Shown here one piece after another: positions 53,618-61,817 of a stretch of DNA of 64,000 nt. The first letter of the stretch is position 1. Each line of letters opens with the position of its first letter. The notes under the pieces are model-generated. The model had not been told where the DNA came from and did not search any database. It saw nothing but the letters and a program-made list of their open reading frames with translations. Made by a program: the position numbers and the translations under genes. This stretch comes from Streptomyces chartreusis NRRL 3882 (GTDB lineage: Bacteria; Actinomycetota; Actinomycetes; Streptomycetales; Streptomycetaceae): NCBI RefSeq assembly GCF_900236475.1, contig NZ_LT963352.1, forward strand, positions 6,762,001-6,826,000, given 5' to 3'.

Positions 53618-54412
53618 ATGACGCGAACCGACGGGTACCTCCTGGACAACCGGCAGACCGAGGCGGCAGAGCACTTCGGCGCCTTCGCCGCCCTCTTCGA
53701 CCCCACGACGTTCCGGCATCTCGAAGCACTCGGCGTCGGCTCCGGCTGGCGGTGCTGGGAGGTCGGAGCCGGCGGCACCTCCGTGGTGTCCTGGCTGGCG
53801 AAGAAGGTCGGCCGGACCGGACACGTCGTCGCCACCGGCACCGACACCTCACGGCTCGCCCCCGCCGCCCGGCCGCCCGTCGAGGTGCGCGTGCACGACC
53901 TCGGCGCCGAGGAGCCGCCGGGAGAGGGCTTCGACCTGGTGCACGCCCGTCTCGCCCTCGTCCACGTGGCCGACCGGGCAGGGGCGTTGCGGTCCATGGT
54001 CCAGGCGCTGCGCCCCGGCGGGCGCATGCTCGTCGAGGACGCCGACCCCGCCCTTCAGCCGCTGCTCTGCCCCGACGAGTACGGCCCCGAGCAGCAGCTC
54101 GCCAACCGGCTGCGGCACGGCTTCCGCAGACTGCTCGCCGACCGCGGGACCGAACTCCCCTGCGGCCGCGTCCTCCCGCGGCTGCTCCGGGAGGCCGGCC
54201 TGACCCGGGTGCACGCCGACGCCTACTTCCCCGTCGCCTCGCCGGCCTGCGCCGCCCTGGAGTCGGTGACGATCCGTCAGATCCGCGACCAGCTCGTCAC
54301 CGCCGGCCTCGCCACCGACCAGGACATCGACCGGCATCTCGCGAACGTCACCTCCGGCGCCCTCGATCTGACGACGGCCCCGATGATCTCGGCGTGGGGG
54401 CGCAAGCAGTAG
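53618..54412 (+). CDS. Class I SAM-dependent methyltransferase
   Basis: 264 residues from ATG at 53618. Motif I WRCWEVGAGGTSVVSWLA, motif II VVATGTDTS, FDLVHARLALVHVAD and MVQALRPGGRMLVEDADP. N-terminal helix QTEAAEHFGAFAALFDPTTFRHL is typical of the UbiE-like group with a helical lid. Substrate unknown. Upstream perfect direct repeats may regulate it. Ends before a convergent PfkB kinase gene. Confidence 0.85.
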   Translation: MTRTDGYLLDNRQTEAAEHFGAFAALFDPTTFRHLEALGVGSGWRCWEVGAGGTSVVSWLAKKVGRTGHVVATGTDTSRLAPAARPPVEVRVHDLGAEEPPGEGFDLVHARLALVHVADRAGALRSMVQALRPGGRMLVEDADPALQPLLCPDEYGPEQQLANRLRHGFRRLLADRGTELPCGRVLPRLLREAGLTRVHADAYFPVASPACAALESVTIRQIRDQLVTAGLATDQDIDRHLANVTSGALDLTTAPMISAWGRKQ

Positions 54413-54436
54413 CCAGGGTGTGCGGGGCGCCGGACG

Positions 54437-55396
54437 TCAGCCGGGCGGGGGTGGTCTGCCGCCCACCCGTTCCACCGCCCTCGCACCCGCCCGGCAGCCC
54501 TCCACCGCCGCCTCCTCCGGCCGGGCGCCCGTGAGCAGGGCGGCGAGGAACGCGCCGGTGAAAGCGTCACCGGCGCCCGTGGTGTCCTGGGGCGTCGCCG
54601 GTACGGCGGGGACGCGGGCGCGCACCTTCCCCCCGCGGGCCACGAGCGCCCCTTCGTGCCCCTGCTTGGCGACCACCAGCGGAACACGCAGGCTCAGCTC
54701 GGCCGCCGCGTCGGCCGCGTCGGTCAGCCCGGTCAGCAGACACGCCTCGTCCCGGCTGGGCAGCAGCACGTCCACGCCCTCGACGAGCGCGAGGAACCTC
54801 CCAGCGCCCAGCTCCCCGAGGAACCCGGCCGACGCGGGATCCAGACTCACCGGTACGCCACGAGCGCGTGCGGCCTTAAGAGCGACCGCCACCAGGGCTC
54901 GGCTCGGCTCGGAGAACAGGAGGTAGCCCGACAGGTGCAGCCGGGCCACGCCGTCGAGCAGCGCGTCCGACCAGTCGGCGGGTTCGAGCCGCAGCGACGC
55001 GCCGCTGTCGGTGAGGAACGTCCGCTCCGCCGAAGCGTCCCCGTCCACCAGACAGATCACCGTGCCGGTCGGTGCCCGCGGGTCGACGACGAGTCGCGGA
55101 CGCACGCCGCGGGCCACCAGCTCACGCTCGTGCCAGGCAGCGGTGTCCGCCCCCACGCGCCCGAGCAGCCGCACCTCCGCCGCGCCCCGGTGTGCGGCCC
55201 AGCACGCCACGTTGGCGCCCGCCCCGCCCGGCACCGTCCGGATCGAGGCAACCGTGTCCGTACCGGCAGCGAGCGGCCCCACATGCCGCGCGACGACGTC
55301 CGTGATGACGTCCCCGACGACCAGCAGCGCCCTGCCCACTGCCGAGGCCCCCGCCGAGTCCGCTCTGCCCACCGCACCGTGGTCGGCCCCGGTCAT
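54437..55396 (-). CDS. PfkB-family kinase, probable pseudouridine kinase
   Basis: 319 residues from ATG at 55396, overlapping the psuG stop by four bases. Ribokinase fold: LLVVGDVITDVVARHVGPL at the start, VPGGAGANVACWAAHRG (PfkB signature 1) and TTGAGDAFTGAFLAAL (signature 2 with catalytic Asp). In E. coli pseudouridine catabolism, a PfkB kinase (PsuK) phosphorylates pseudouridine and PsuG splits the product to uracil and ribose 5-phosphate. The overlap with psuG makes this assignment likely. Confidence 0.88.
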   Translation of the reverse strand: MTGADHGAVGRADSAGASAVGRALLVVGDVITDVVARHVGPLAAGTDTVASIRTVPGGAGANVACWAAHRGAAEVRLLGRVGADTAAWHERELVARGVRPRLVVDPRAPTGTVICLVDGDASAERTFLTDSGASLRLEPADWSDALLDGVARLHLSGYLLFSEPSRALVAVALKAARARGVPVSLDPASAGFLGELGAGRFLALVEGVDVLLPSRDEACLLTGLTDAADAAAELSLRVPLVVAKQGHEGALVARGGKVRARVPAVPATPQDTTGAGDAFTGAFLAALLTGARPEEAAVEGCRAGARAVERVGGRPPPPG

Positions 55397-56301
55397 CCCC
55401 GCGCCCAGGCCGCCGCGATCCGCGCCGCCAGGCGTACGTTGCCGCGGACCGCCGCCAGGTTGGCGCTCAGGGAGGCGCCGTCGGTGTGCCGTACGAGGTG
55501 GTCGAGCAGGAACGGCGTGACCGCCTGGCCGGTGATTCCCTCCTCCTCGCACGCCTGCAGCGCGTCCGCGAGCACGCGCGCGTGCAGCTCCGGATCGAGC
55601 TGCTCCTCCTCGGGGACCGGGTTGGCGACGATCAGCGCCGATTCCGGCCCGGCGAGCGCGTCCTGAGCGCGCATGACGCCCGCCACCTGTTCCGGCGTCC
55701 GCAGCGTCCAGTCCACCGGATGCCCCGAGTCGGACAGATAGAAGCCGGGGAACCGGTCGGTGCCGTAGCCGGCCACCGCGACACCCAGCGTCTCCAGCCG
55801 CTGCAAGGTCGCAGGCACGTCCAGGATCGACTTCACCCCGGCACACACCACGGTGATCCGCGTCCGCGCCAGCAGCCCCAGGTCGGCCGACTCGTCCTGC
55901 GTCACCGTCCACTCCCGGTGCACGCCGCCGAGCCCACCCGTCGCGAACACGCGCACGCCCGCCAGCGCCGCCAGCAGCGCCGTCGCCGACACCGTGGTCG
56001 CCCCGCTCGCCCCGGAGGCCGTCGCGAGCGGCAGGTCGCGGTGGCCCAGCTTGCGGATGCCGTCCTCGTTCGCGACCCGCTCCAGCTGCTCCTTGTCCAG
56101 CCCGACATGGGGCCGCCCGTCCAGCAAGGCGATCGTCGCGGGCACCGCGCCCTCCTGCCGCACCACCGTCTCCAGCTCCAGCGCCACCTGGAGGTTGCGC
56201 GGCCGCGGCAGCCCGTGGGCGATGATCGTGGACTCCAGGGCCACCACGGGCCGACGCGCCTCGATCGCCTCCCGCACTTCTTCTGACACCACCAGCACCA
56301 C
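55393..56301 (-). CDS. psuG: Pseudouridine-5'-phosphate glycosidase
   Basis: 302 residues from GTG at 56301 (AGGAGG seven bases upstream; further GTGs at 56298, 56289 and 56286 follow). Motifs: VVALESTIIAHGLPRPRN near the N-terminus (catalytic Glu), VGLDKEQLERVA, ASGASGATTVSAT (catalytic Lys replaced region, Mn site), VFATGGLGGVHR and GTDRFPGFYL. Cleaves the C-C glycosidic bond of pseudouridine 5'-phosphate, cytoplasmic. Translationally coupled to the kinase. Confidence 0.94.
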   Translation of the reverse strand: MVLVVSEEVREAIEARRPVVALESTIIAHGLPRPRNLQVALELETVVRQEGAVPATIALLDGRPHVGLDKEQLERVANEDGIRKLGHRDLPLATASGASGATTVSATALLAALAGVRVFATGGLGGVHREWTVTQDESADLGLLARTRITVVCAGVKSILDVPATLQRLETLGVAVAGYGTDRFPGFYLSDSGHPVDWTLRTPEQVAGVMRAQDALAGPESALIVANPVPEEEQLDPELHARVLADALQACEEEGITGQAVTPFLLDHLVRHTDGASLSANLAAVRGNVRLAARIAAAWARG

Positions 56302-56400
56302 GCGCCTGCCTCCTGTCGGTCGGTCTTCCCTCATCTCTGGCGGGCGGCGCGCCGGGCCAAACCCTTGCGGACTGTCGGCGACGTCACGAGCCTGGAGTGC

Positions 56401-56829
56401 ATGACGGACAACACACCGCGACTCGACCACGTCGTCCTCTGGGTGCGCGACCCGGTCGCCGCCGCGGACTTCTACGAGAAGGCCGTCGGCCTGGAGACGA
56501 TCAGGCTCACCGAGTTCGCCGCCGGTGAGGCGCCGTTCCCCTCCGTACGCGTCAACGACGAGACCATCCTCGACCTCATGCCGCTGACCTTCGTGGAACG
56601 CATGACGATGCTGCCCGGCGCGGCCGACAGCGCGGGGCACCCCGTCAACCACGTCTGCCTGTCACTGCCCCGGGGCGACTTCGACGCCCTCCTCAGCCGC
56701 CTGGAGGAACGCTCCGTACCGGTGTCGGACCTCTCGTACGACTCCTTCGGGGCCCGGGGCAAGGCCACGCGCAGCTTCTACTTCCGCGACCCGGACGGCA
56801 ACATCTTCGAGGCCCGGCACTACGACTGA
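56401..56829 (+). CDS. VOC family protein
   Basis: 142 residues from ATG at 56401, with GGAG a few bases upstream. Glyoxalase/bleomycin-resistance fold: RLDHVVLWVRDPVAAADFYEKAVGLE, ETILDLMPL, HVCLSLPRGDFDALLSRLEE and SFYFRDPDGNIFEARHYD. Metal ligands (His in LDHVV, HPVNHVCL and Glu in FEAR) are plausible. Reaction unknown. Convergent with ogt, 12 bases apart. Confidence 0.9.
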   Translation: MTDNTPRLDHVVLWVRDPVAAADFYEKAVGLETIRLTEFAAGEAPFPSVRVNDETILDLMPLTFVERMTMLPGAADSAGHPVNHVCLSLPRGDFDALLSRLEERSVPVSDLSYDSFGARGKATRSFYFRDPDGNIFEARHYD

Positions 56830-56841
56830 CCGGGCCCGGCC

Positions 56842-57396
56842 TCAGAACAGCGGCTCGGGCAGCACCCCTTCGAGGGCCAGCAGCTTCCGCTTGGTCTCCA
56901 GGCCGCCGCCGAAGCCCCCGATGCCGCCGCCGCTCTCGACGACCCGGTGACAGGGCACCACCACCGGCAGCGGGTTGGCGCCCATCGCCATGCCCACGGC
57001 CTGGGCGGCGCCCGGCTGGCCGACCCGCCCGGCCAGATCGCCGTACCCGACGACCGTGCCGTACGGAACACCGGATGCCAGCTCTCGCAGCACCTCCCGG
57101 TTGAAGCCGGAGATCAGCGACCAGTCCAGCGGCAGGTCGAAGTCGCGGCGCTCTCCCGCGAAGTACGCCCCGACCTGACGTATCGCCTCGGCCAGCAGCG
57201 GGGAGCCGGGCGCCTCGGCGGGCTCGGTGCCGAGCCGTGACGCCAGCCGCTCGACCGCCCGGTCCCGCACCGCGTCCGTGGCGTGGAACACGACGTTCAC
57301 CAGGCCCTCGCGGGTCGCCGCCAGCAACAGCGGGCCGATGCCGCTGTCGACGACGCCCCACACGACCCGCTGCTCAACCTGCCCATGGCTGTCCAT
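56842..57396 (-). CDS. ogt: Methylated-DNA-[protein]-cysteine S-methyltransferase
   Basis: 184 residues from ATG at 57396. Repairs O6-methylguanine by irreversible transfer of the methyl group to the active-site Cys in VVVPCHRVVESGG; the N-terminal ribonuclease-like domain and the SGFNREVLRELASGVPYGTVVGYGDLA helix-turn-helix are normal. PCHRV and GGFGGG motifs are intact, so it should be active. The promoter at 57403-57425 is of the DNA-damage type and gives a near-leaderless mRNA, starting the protein at this ATG. Confidence 0.95.
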   Translation of the reverse strand: MDSHGQVEQRVVWGVVDSGIGPLLLAATREGLVNVVFHATDAVRDRAVERLASRLGTEPAEAPGSPLLAEAIRQVGAYFAGERRDFDLPLDWSLISGFNREVLRELASGVPYGTVVGYGDLAGRVGQPGAAQAVGMAMGANPLPVVVPCHRVVESGGGIGGFGGGLETKRKLLALEGVLPEPLF

Positions 57397-57402
57397 GCGC
57401 CC

Positions 57403-57425
57403 ACCGTACGACCCACCACCGACAA
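57403..57425 (-). promoter_or_regulatory. RecA-NDp/PafBC-like promoter of ogt
   Basis: On the minus strand: TTGTCGGTG (57425-57417), exactly eight bases, TACGGT (57408-57403), then six bases to the ATG. A perfect match to the reported mycobacterial form TTGTC(A/G)GTG-N8-TAnnnT. Confidence 0.8.
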
Positions 57426-57469
57426 CGCCGCCCCGGCCGGACGCACCGCCCGCCGGCAGCCGGCCCGCC

Positions 57470-58339
57470 TCACCCGCCCACGGCCTCCCGCACCACATCT
57501 GGCTTGTTCGTGATGATCCCGTCGACCCCGTACCCGGCCACCCGCTGGGCCGTCGCCGCGTCGTCGACCGTCCAGGTGAGGACCTCCAGCGGCCTGCCGT
57601 GCGGTCCGGTGAACGCCTGCACGGCGGAGACGTACGCCCTGGAGAGCGAGCGGTACGACGGATTGATCTGGTCGGCGAAGCCGGCGTAGACCGGCAGGTC
57701 CCCCATCGGCGGCGTGCCCAGGACGCCGGTCTTCACGGCGGGCTTCAGCTCGTGCACCGTCCGCACGCTGTCCGCGCTGAAGCTCTGCACGATCAGCCGG
57801 CCCGCCAGATGCGACCGGTCCAGCCAGCCCTCGTTGCCGAGGACCTTGAGCGTCTGCCGCTCGATGCCCGGATACAGCTCCGGGTTCTTGATCTCCAGAA
57901 GAAGCTTCTGGTGATGACGCTCGACGCGGTTCACGAACTGCTCCAGTGTCGGCACGCGCGCGCCCGCGTACGCGGGGCCGAACCAGCTGCCCGCGTCGAG
58001 ACGGGCGATCTCGGCGGCGGTGAAGTCCTTGACCTTCCAGGGAGCCCGGCCGGGATAGACCTCCTCCACGTCGGTGGTGCGCCGCAGGTTGTCGTCGTGG
58101 ACGACGACGAGCTCACCGTCCCTGGTCCGCTGCACGTCGTTCTCCACCCAGCGGATGCCCAGCCCGGCCGCCTTGTCCACGGCGGCCAGCGTGTTCTCGG
58201 GCGCGTACGCGGAAGCCCCCCGGTGTGCGATGACCAGCGGCACACCGCCGCCGGCGGCCCGCGCCGGGGAGACGGGGAACAGGAGTGCGGCGGTCCCCAG
58301 GAGCGCGGTGGTCGAGGCGGCAACGGCGCGCGCGTGCAT
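57470..58339 (-). CDS. Secreted glycerophosphodiester phosphodiesterase
   Basis: 289 residues from ATG at 58339 with GAGGAG upstream. N-terminal signal peptide (MHARAVAASTTALLGTAALL, cleavage near PARAAGG). GDPD motif: VIAHRGASAYAPENTLAAV (catalytic His and Glu), WVENDVQRTRDGELVVVHDDNL, LLLEIKNPELYPG and WTVDDAATAQRVAGYGVDGIITN. Hydrolyses glycerophosphodiesters outside the membrane, probably scavenging phosphate. Monocistronic. Confidence 0.93.
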   Translation of the reverse strand: MHARAVAASTTALLGTAALLFPVSPARAAGGGVPLVIAHRGASAYAPENTLAAVDKAAGLGIRWVENDVQRTRDGELVVVHDDNLRRTTDVEEVYPGRAPWKVKDFTAAEIARLDAGSWFGPAYAGARVPTLEQFVNRVERHHQKLLLEIKNPELYPGIERQTLKVLGNEGWLDRSHLAGRLIVQSFSADSVRTVHELKPAVKTGVLGTPPMGDLPVYAGFADQINPSYRSLSRAYVSAVQAFTGPHGRPLEVLTWTVDDAATAQRVAGYGVDGIITNKPDVVREAVGG

Positions 58340-58498
58340 ACGTACTCCTCGCGTCGAGCGATCACTGCATCACAGACAGCTCAACTGTGACAGCAGAGGG
58401 TCAACGAAAGAGGGGTACAGGATGGCCACAGGTTGAATGGAGAGGACCCAACTCCGCTCACTGGTACCGCACAACTGGGGCAAGGGCGTGTTTCTTTG

Positions 58499-58523
58499 CC
58501 GGAAAGTCGTTCGACCATTCCGG
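58499..58523. promoter_or_regulatory. Nested dyad upstream of the MHYT sensor gene
   Basis: CCGGAA (58499-58504) and TTCCGG (58518-58523) enclose GTCG-TT-CGAC, making a 25-base imperfect palindrome about 105 bases before the MHYT start. Could be an operator or a hairpin in the leader. Confidence 0.5.
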
Positions 58524-58626
58524 TGGGGGTCATACTCTCTGCGTCAACCCTGACCGCTGTCGCGGTCCTGGGAGGGGGCGCACATCGGGAATTCCGGGAC
58601 GCAAAGGGCGGGAAGGGCAGCCGCGC

Positions 58627-59493
58627 ATGCAGGGCACGGTCGACGGATTCAGCTACGGCCTGGTCACACCCCTGGTGGCCTACCTCATGGCCTGCCTCGG
58701 AGGCGCCCTGGGCCTGCGCTGCACCACCAGATCCATGCTCGTCGCCCAGTCCTGGCGCCCCGGCTGGCTCGCCCTCGGCTCGGCCGCCATCGGCTCCGGC
58801 ATATGGACCATGCACTTCATCGCGATGATGGGGTTCACCGTCCGGGGGGCCACCATCCACTACGACAAGCCGATGACCTTCGCGAGCCTGGCCGTCGCGA
58901 TCGTGATGGTGGGCATCGGGATCTTCATCGTCGGCTACAGGGGAGCCCGCGGCACGGCCCTGTTCACCGGCGGCACCATCACCGGCCTGGGCATCGCGTC
59001 GATGCACTACCTCGGCATGGCCAGCATGCGCCTGGACGGGAAGCTGGAGTACGACACGCTCACCGTCGGCATCTCCGTCGCGATCGCCATGGCCGCCGCC
59101 ACCGCCGCCCTGTGGGCGGCCGGCCAGGTCAGGGGCTTCCTGTGGAGCGTGGGCGCCAGCCTCGTCATGGGCCTCGCCGTCAGCGGCATGCACTACACCG
59201 GCATGGCCGGCCTCAGCGTCCACCTGCACGGCACGGCCGAACCCACCGCGGGAGAGTCGCCCGCGGCCCTGCTCGCGCCCATGCTGATCGGACCGCTCGC
59301 CTTCCTCCTCCTCGCGGGCGTCGTGGTGCTGTTCGACCCGCTGATGGTCATGGGGAAGCCCACGGTCGTCCCCGTCGAGCAGAGGCCCGGCATCCCCGCC
59401 CACGTCCACACCGCGCACAACCCGCAGCGCCTGCGGCTCCGCCCCCACCGCACCGTGGAGCACCGCGGCTCCCGGACCCCGCAGAACCGCTGA
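58627..59493 (+). CDS. MHYT-domain integral membrane sensor
   Basis: 288 residues from ATG at 58627, with GGAAGGG about 10 bases upstream. Seven transmembrane helices with three MHYT-type motifs: MHFIAMMGF, MHYLGMASM and MHYTGMAGL. Met/His residues are thought to bind a metal such as copper to sense O2, CO or NO. No GGDEF/EAL output domain is attached; the C-terminal 60 residues are short, basic and His/Arg-rich. It is therefore a stand-alone sensor. Convergent end only 11 bases from the uvrB promoter on the same strand. Confidence 0.88.
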   Translation: MQGTVDGFSYGLVTPLVAYLMACLGGALGLRCTTRSMLVAQSWRPGWLALGSAAIGSGIWTMHFIAMMGFTVRGATIHYDKPMTFASLAVAIVMVGIGIFIVGYRGARGTALFTGGTITGLGIASMHYLGMASMRLDGKLEYDTLTVGISVAIAMAAATAALWAAGQVRGFLWSVGASLVMGLAVSGMHYTGMAGLSVHLHGTAEPTAGESPAALLAPMLIGPLAFLLLAGVVVLFDPLMVMGKPTVVPVEQRPGIPAHVHTAHNPQRLRLRPHRTVEHRGSRTPQNR

Positions 59494-59503
59494 TCAGAAC
59501 CCA

Positions 59504-59526
59504 TTGTCAGTGCGGGGTCGTACGGT
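59504..59526 (+). promoter_or_regulatory. RecA-NDp/PafBC-like promoter of uvrB
   Basis: TTGTCAGTG (59504-59512), exactly eight bases, TACGGT (59521-59526), then seven bases to the uvrB ATG. Matches the mycobacterial consensus for LexA-independent damage induction; predicts a leaderless mRNA. Confidence 0.8.
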
Positions 59527-59533
59527 GGAACCC

Positions 59534-61678
59534 ATGCGGCCCGTTTCCCACATCGAACGCACGGTGGCGCCCTTCGAGGTCGTCAGCCCCTACCAGCCGA
59601 GCGGTGACCAGCCGACGGCCATCGCCGAGCTCGCCCAGCGCATCCAGGCAGGCGAGAAGGACGTCGTCCTCCTGGGCGCGACCGGCACCGGCAAGTCCGC
59701 CACCACCGCGTGGATGATCGAGAAGCTCCAGCGCCCCACGCTCGTGATGGCGCCGAACAAGACGCTGGCCGCCCAGCTGGCGAACGAGTTCCGAGAGCTC
59801 CTCCCGAACAACGCCGTCGAGTACTTCGTCTCGTACTACGACTACTACCAGCCCGAGGCCTACGTCCCGCAGTCGGACACCTACATCGAGAAGGACTCCT
59901 CGATCAACGAGGAGGTCGAGCGCCTGCGCCACTCCGCGACCAACTCGCTGCTCACCCGCCGCGACGTCGTCGTGGTCGCCTCGGTCTCCTGCATCTACGG
60001 CCTCGGCACGCCGCAGGAGTACGTGGACCGCATGGTCCCCCTCCGCGTCGGCGAGGAGCACGACCGCGACGAGCTGCTGCGCCGCTTCGTGGACATCCAG
60101 TACACGCGCAACGACATGGCCTTCACCCGCGGCACCTTCCGCGTCCGCGGCGACACCATCGAGATCTTCCCGGTCTACGAGGAGCTGGCCGTCCGCATCG
60201 AGATGTTCGGCGACGAGATCGAGGCGCTGTCCACGCTGCACCCGGTCACCGGCGAGATCATCAGCGACGACCAGCAGCTGTACGTCTTCCCGGCCTCCCA
60301 CTACGTCGCAGGGCCCGAGCGCCTGGAGCGGGCCATCAACGACATCGAGAAGGAGCTGGGCGAGCGCCTCGCCGAGCTGGAGAAGCAGGGCAAGCTCCTG
60401 GAGGCCCAGCGCCTCAGGATGCGCACCACGTACGACATCGAGATGCTCCGCCAGATCGGCTCCTGCTCCGGCGTGGAGAACTACTCGATGCACTTCGACG
60501 GCCGCCTGCCCGGCTCCCCGCCCAACACCCTGCTGGACTACTTCCCGGACGACTTCCTCCTCGTCATCGACGAGTCGCACGTCACGGTCCCGCAGATCGG
60601 CGCCATGTACGAGGGCGACGCCTCCCGCAAGCGCACCCTCGTCGACCACGGCTTCCGGCTGCCCTCCGCCCTGGACAACCGTCCGCTGAAGTGGGAGGAG
60701 TTCCAGGAGCGCATCGGCCAGACGGTCTACCTGTCGGCCACCCCGGGCGCCTACGAGCTCTCCCGCTCGGACGGATTCGTCGAGCAGATCATCCGCCCCA
60801 CCGGCCTCGTCGACCCGGAAGTCGTCGTCAAGCCCACCGAGGGGCAGATCGACGACCTGGTGCACGAGATCCGGCAGCGCACCGAGAAGGACGAGCGCGT
60901 CCTGGTCACCACGCTCACCAAGAAGATGGCCGAGGACCTCACGGACTACTTCCTGGAGCTGGGCATCCAGGTGCGCTATCTGCACAGCGACGTCGACACC
61001 CTGCGCCGCGTCGAACTCCTGCGTGAGCTGCGCGCCGGCGAGTACGACGTGCTGGTCGGCATCAACCTCCTCCGAGAGGGCCTCGACCTGCCCGAGGTGT
61101 CCCTGGTGGCGATCCTGGACGCCGACAAGGAGGGCTTCCTGCGCTCCGGCACCTCCCTGATCCAGACCATCGGCCGCGCCGCGCGCAACGTCTCCGGTCA
61201 GGTCCACATGTACGCCGACAAGATCACCCCGGCGATGGAGAAGGCCATCGAGGAGACCAACCGGCGCCGGGAGAAGCAGATCGCGTACAACGAGGAGCGG
61301 GGCATCGACCCCCAGCCCCTCCGCAAGAAGATCAACGACATCGTCGCCCAGATCGCCCGCGAGGACATCGACACCGAGCAGCTGCTCGGCTCGGGCTACC
61401 GCAAGGCGAAGAAGGACGGCGGGGGCACCAAGGCGCCGGTGCCCTCCCTGGGCAGGGGCGCCGAGGGCGCCAAGCCGGCCAAGGGCAAGGGCAAGGCCAA
61501 GGAGACGGTGCCGACCGACCGCCCCGCGGCCGAACTCAGCGAGCAGATCGAGGAGCTCACCGCACGCATGCGGGCCGCCGCCGCCGACCTCCAGTTCGAG
61601 ATCGCGGCCCGGCTGCGCGACGAGGTCTCCGAGATGAAGAAGGAACTGCGCCAGATGAAGGAGGCGGGTCTGGCCTGA
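59534..61678 (+). CDS. uvrB: Excinuclease ABC subunit UvrB
   Basis: 714-residue UvrB for nucleotide-excision repair. Helicase domains with Walker A GATGTGKSATT near residue 45, the beta-hairpin region YYDYYQPEAYVPQSD, VIDESHV (Walker B) and TIGRAARNVSGQ (motif VI). Insert domain 2 binds UvrA; the C-terminal UVR coiled-coil (about 665-705, LSEQIEELTARMRAAAADLQ...) contacts UvrC. ATG at 59534 is seven bases after the -10 and fits a leaderless transcript. A TerD-family gene is 139 bases downstream. Confidence 0.97.
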   Translation: MRPVSHIERTVAPFEVVSPYQPSGDQPTAIAELAQRIQAGEKDVVLLGATGTGKSATTAWMIEKLQRPTLVMAPNKTLAAQLANEFRELLPNNAVEYFVSYYDYYQPEAYVPQSDTYIEKDSSINEEVERLRHSATNSLLTRRDVVVVASVSCIYGLGTPQEYVDRMVPLRVGEEHDRDELLRRFVDIQYTRNDMAFTRGTFRVRGDTIEIFPVYEELAVRIEMFGDEIEALSTLHPVTGEIISDDQQLYVFPASHYVAGPERLERAINDIEKELGERLAELEKQGKLLEAQRLRMRTTYDIEMLRQIGSCSGVENYSMHFDGRLPGSPPNTLLDYFPDDFLLVIDESHVTVPQIGAMYEGDASRKRTLVDHGFRLPSALDNRPLKWEEFQERIGQTVYLSATPGAYELSRSDGFVEQIIRPTGLVDPEVVVKPTEGQIDDLVHEIRQRTEKDERVLVTTLTKKMAEDLTDYFLELGIQVRYLHSDVDTLRRVELLRELRAGEYDVLVGINLLREGLDLPEVSLVAILDADKEGFLRSGTSLIQTIGRAARNVSGQVHMYADKITPAMEKAIEETNRRREKQIAYNEERGIDPQPLRKKINDIVAQIAREDIDTEQLLGSGYRKAKKDGGGTKAPVPSLGRGAEGAKPAKGKGKAKETVPTDRPAAELSEQIEELTARMRAAAADLQFEIAARLRDEVSEMKKELRQMKEAGLA

Positions 61679-61739
61679 CAGCGGACCGCCTACGCGCAGT
61701 GTTGCAAGACCGACACAAAGTGCGGACGGGGGTACGTCA

Positions 61740-61762
61740 CTGTCAGTGCCTCTGCGTAGTGT
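61740..61762 (+). promoter_or_regulatory. RecA-NDp/PafBC-like promoter of the TerD-family gene
   Basis: CTGTCAGTG (61740-61748), exactly eight bases, TAGTGT (61757-61762). The motif resembles the mycobacterial recA damage promoter almost base for base. The gene starts at 61818, so a leader of about 50 bases with a ribosome site is expected. Confidence 0.7.
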
Positions 61763-61817
61763 TCTGATCAACCGCGACTGCGCGGCAACAGGGGACGTCC
61801 GAGAGGGGAATCAGCGC

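Noticed and set aside
59494..59534. LexA box upstream of uvrB
   Set aside because: No GAAC-N4-GTTC type palindrome; the RecA-NDp-like motif explains the site better.
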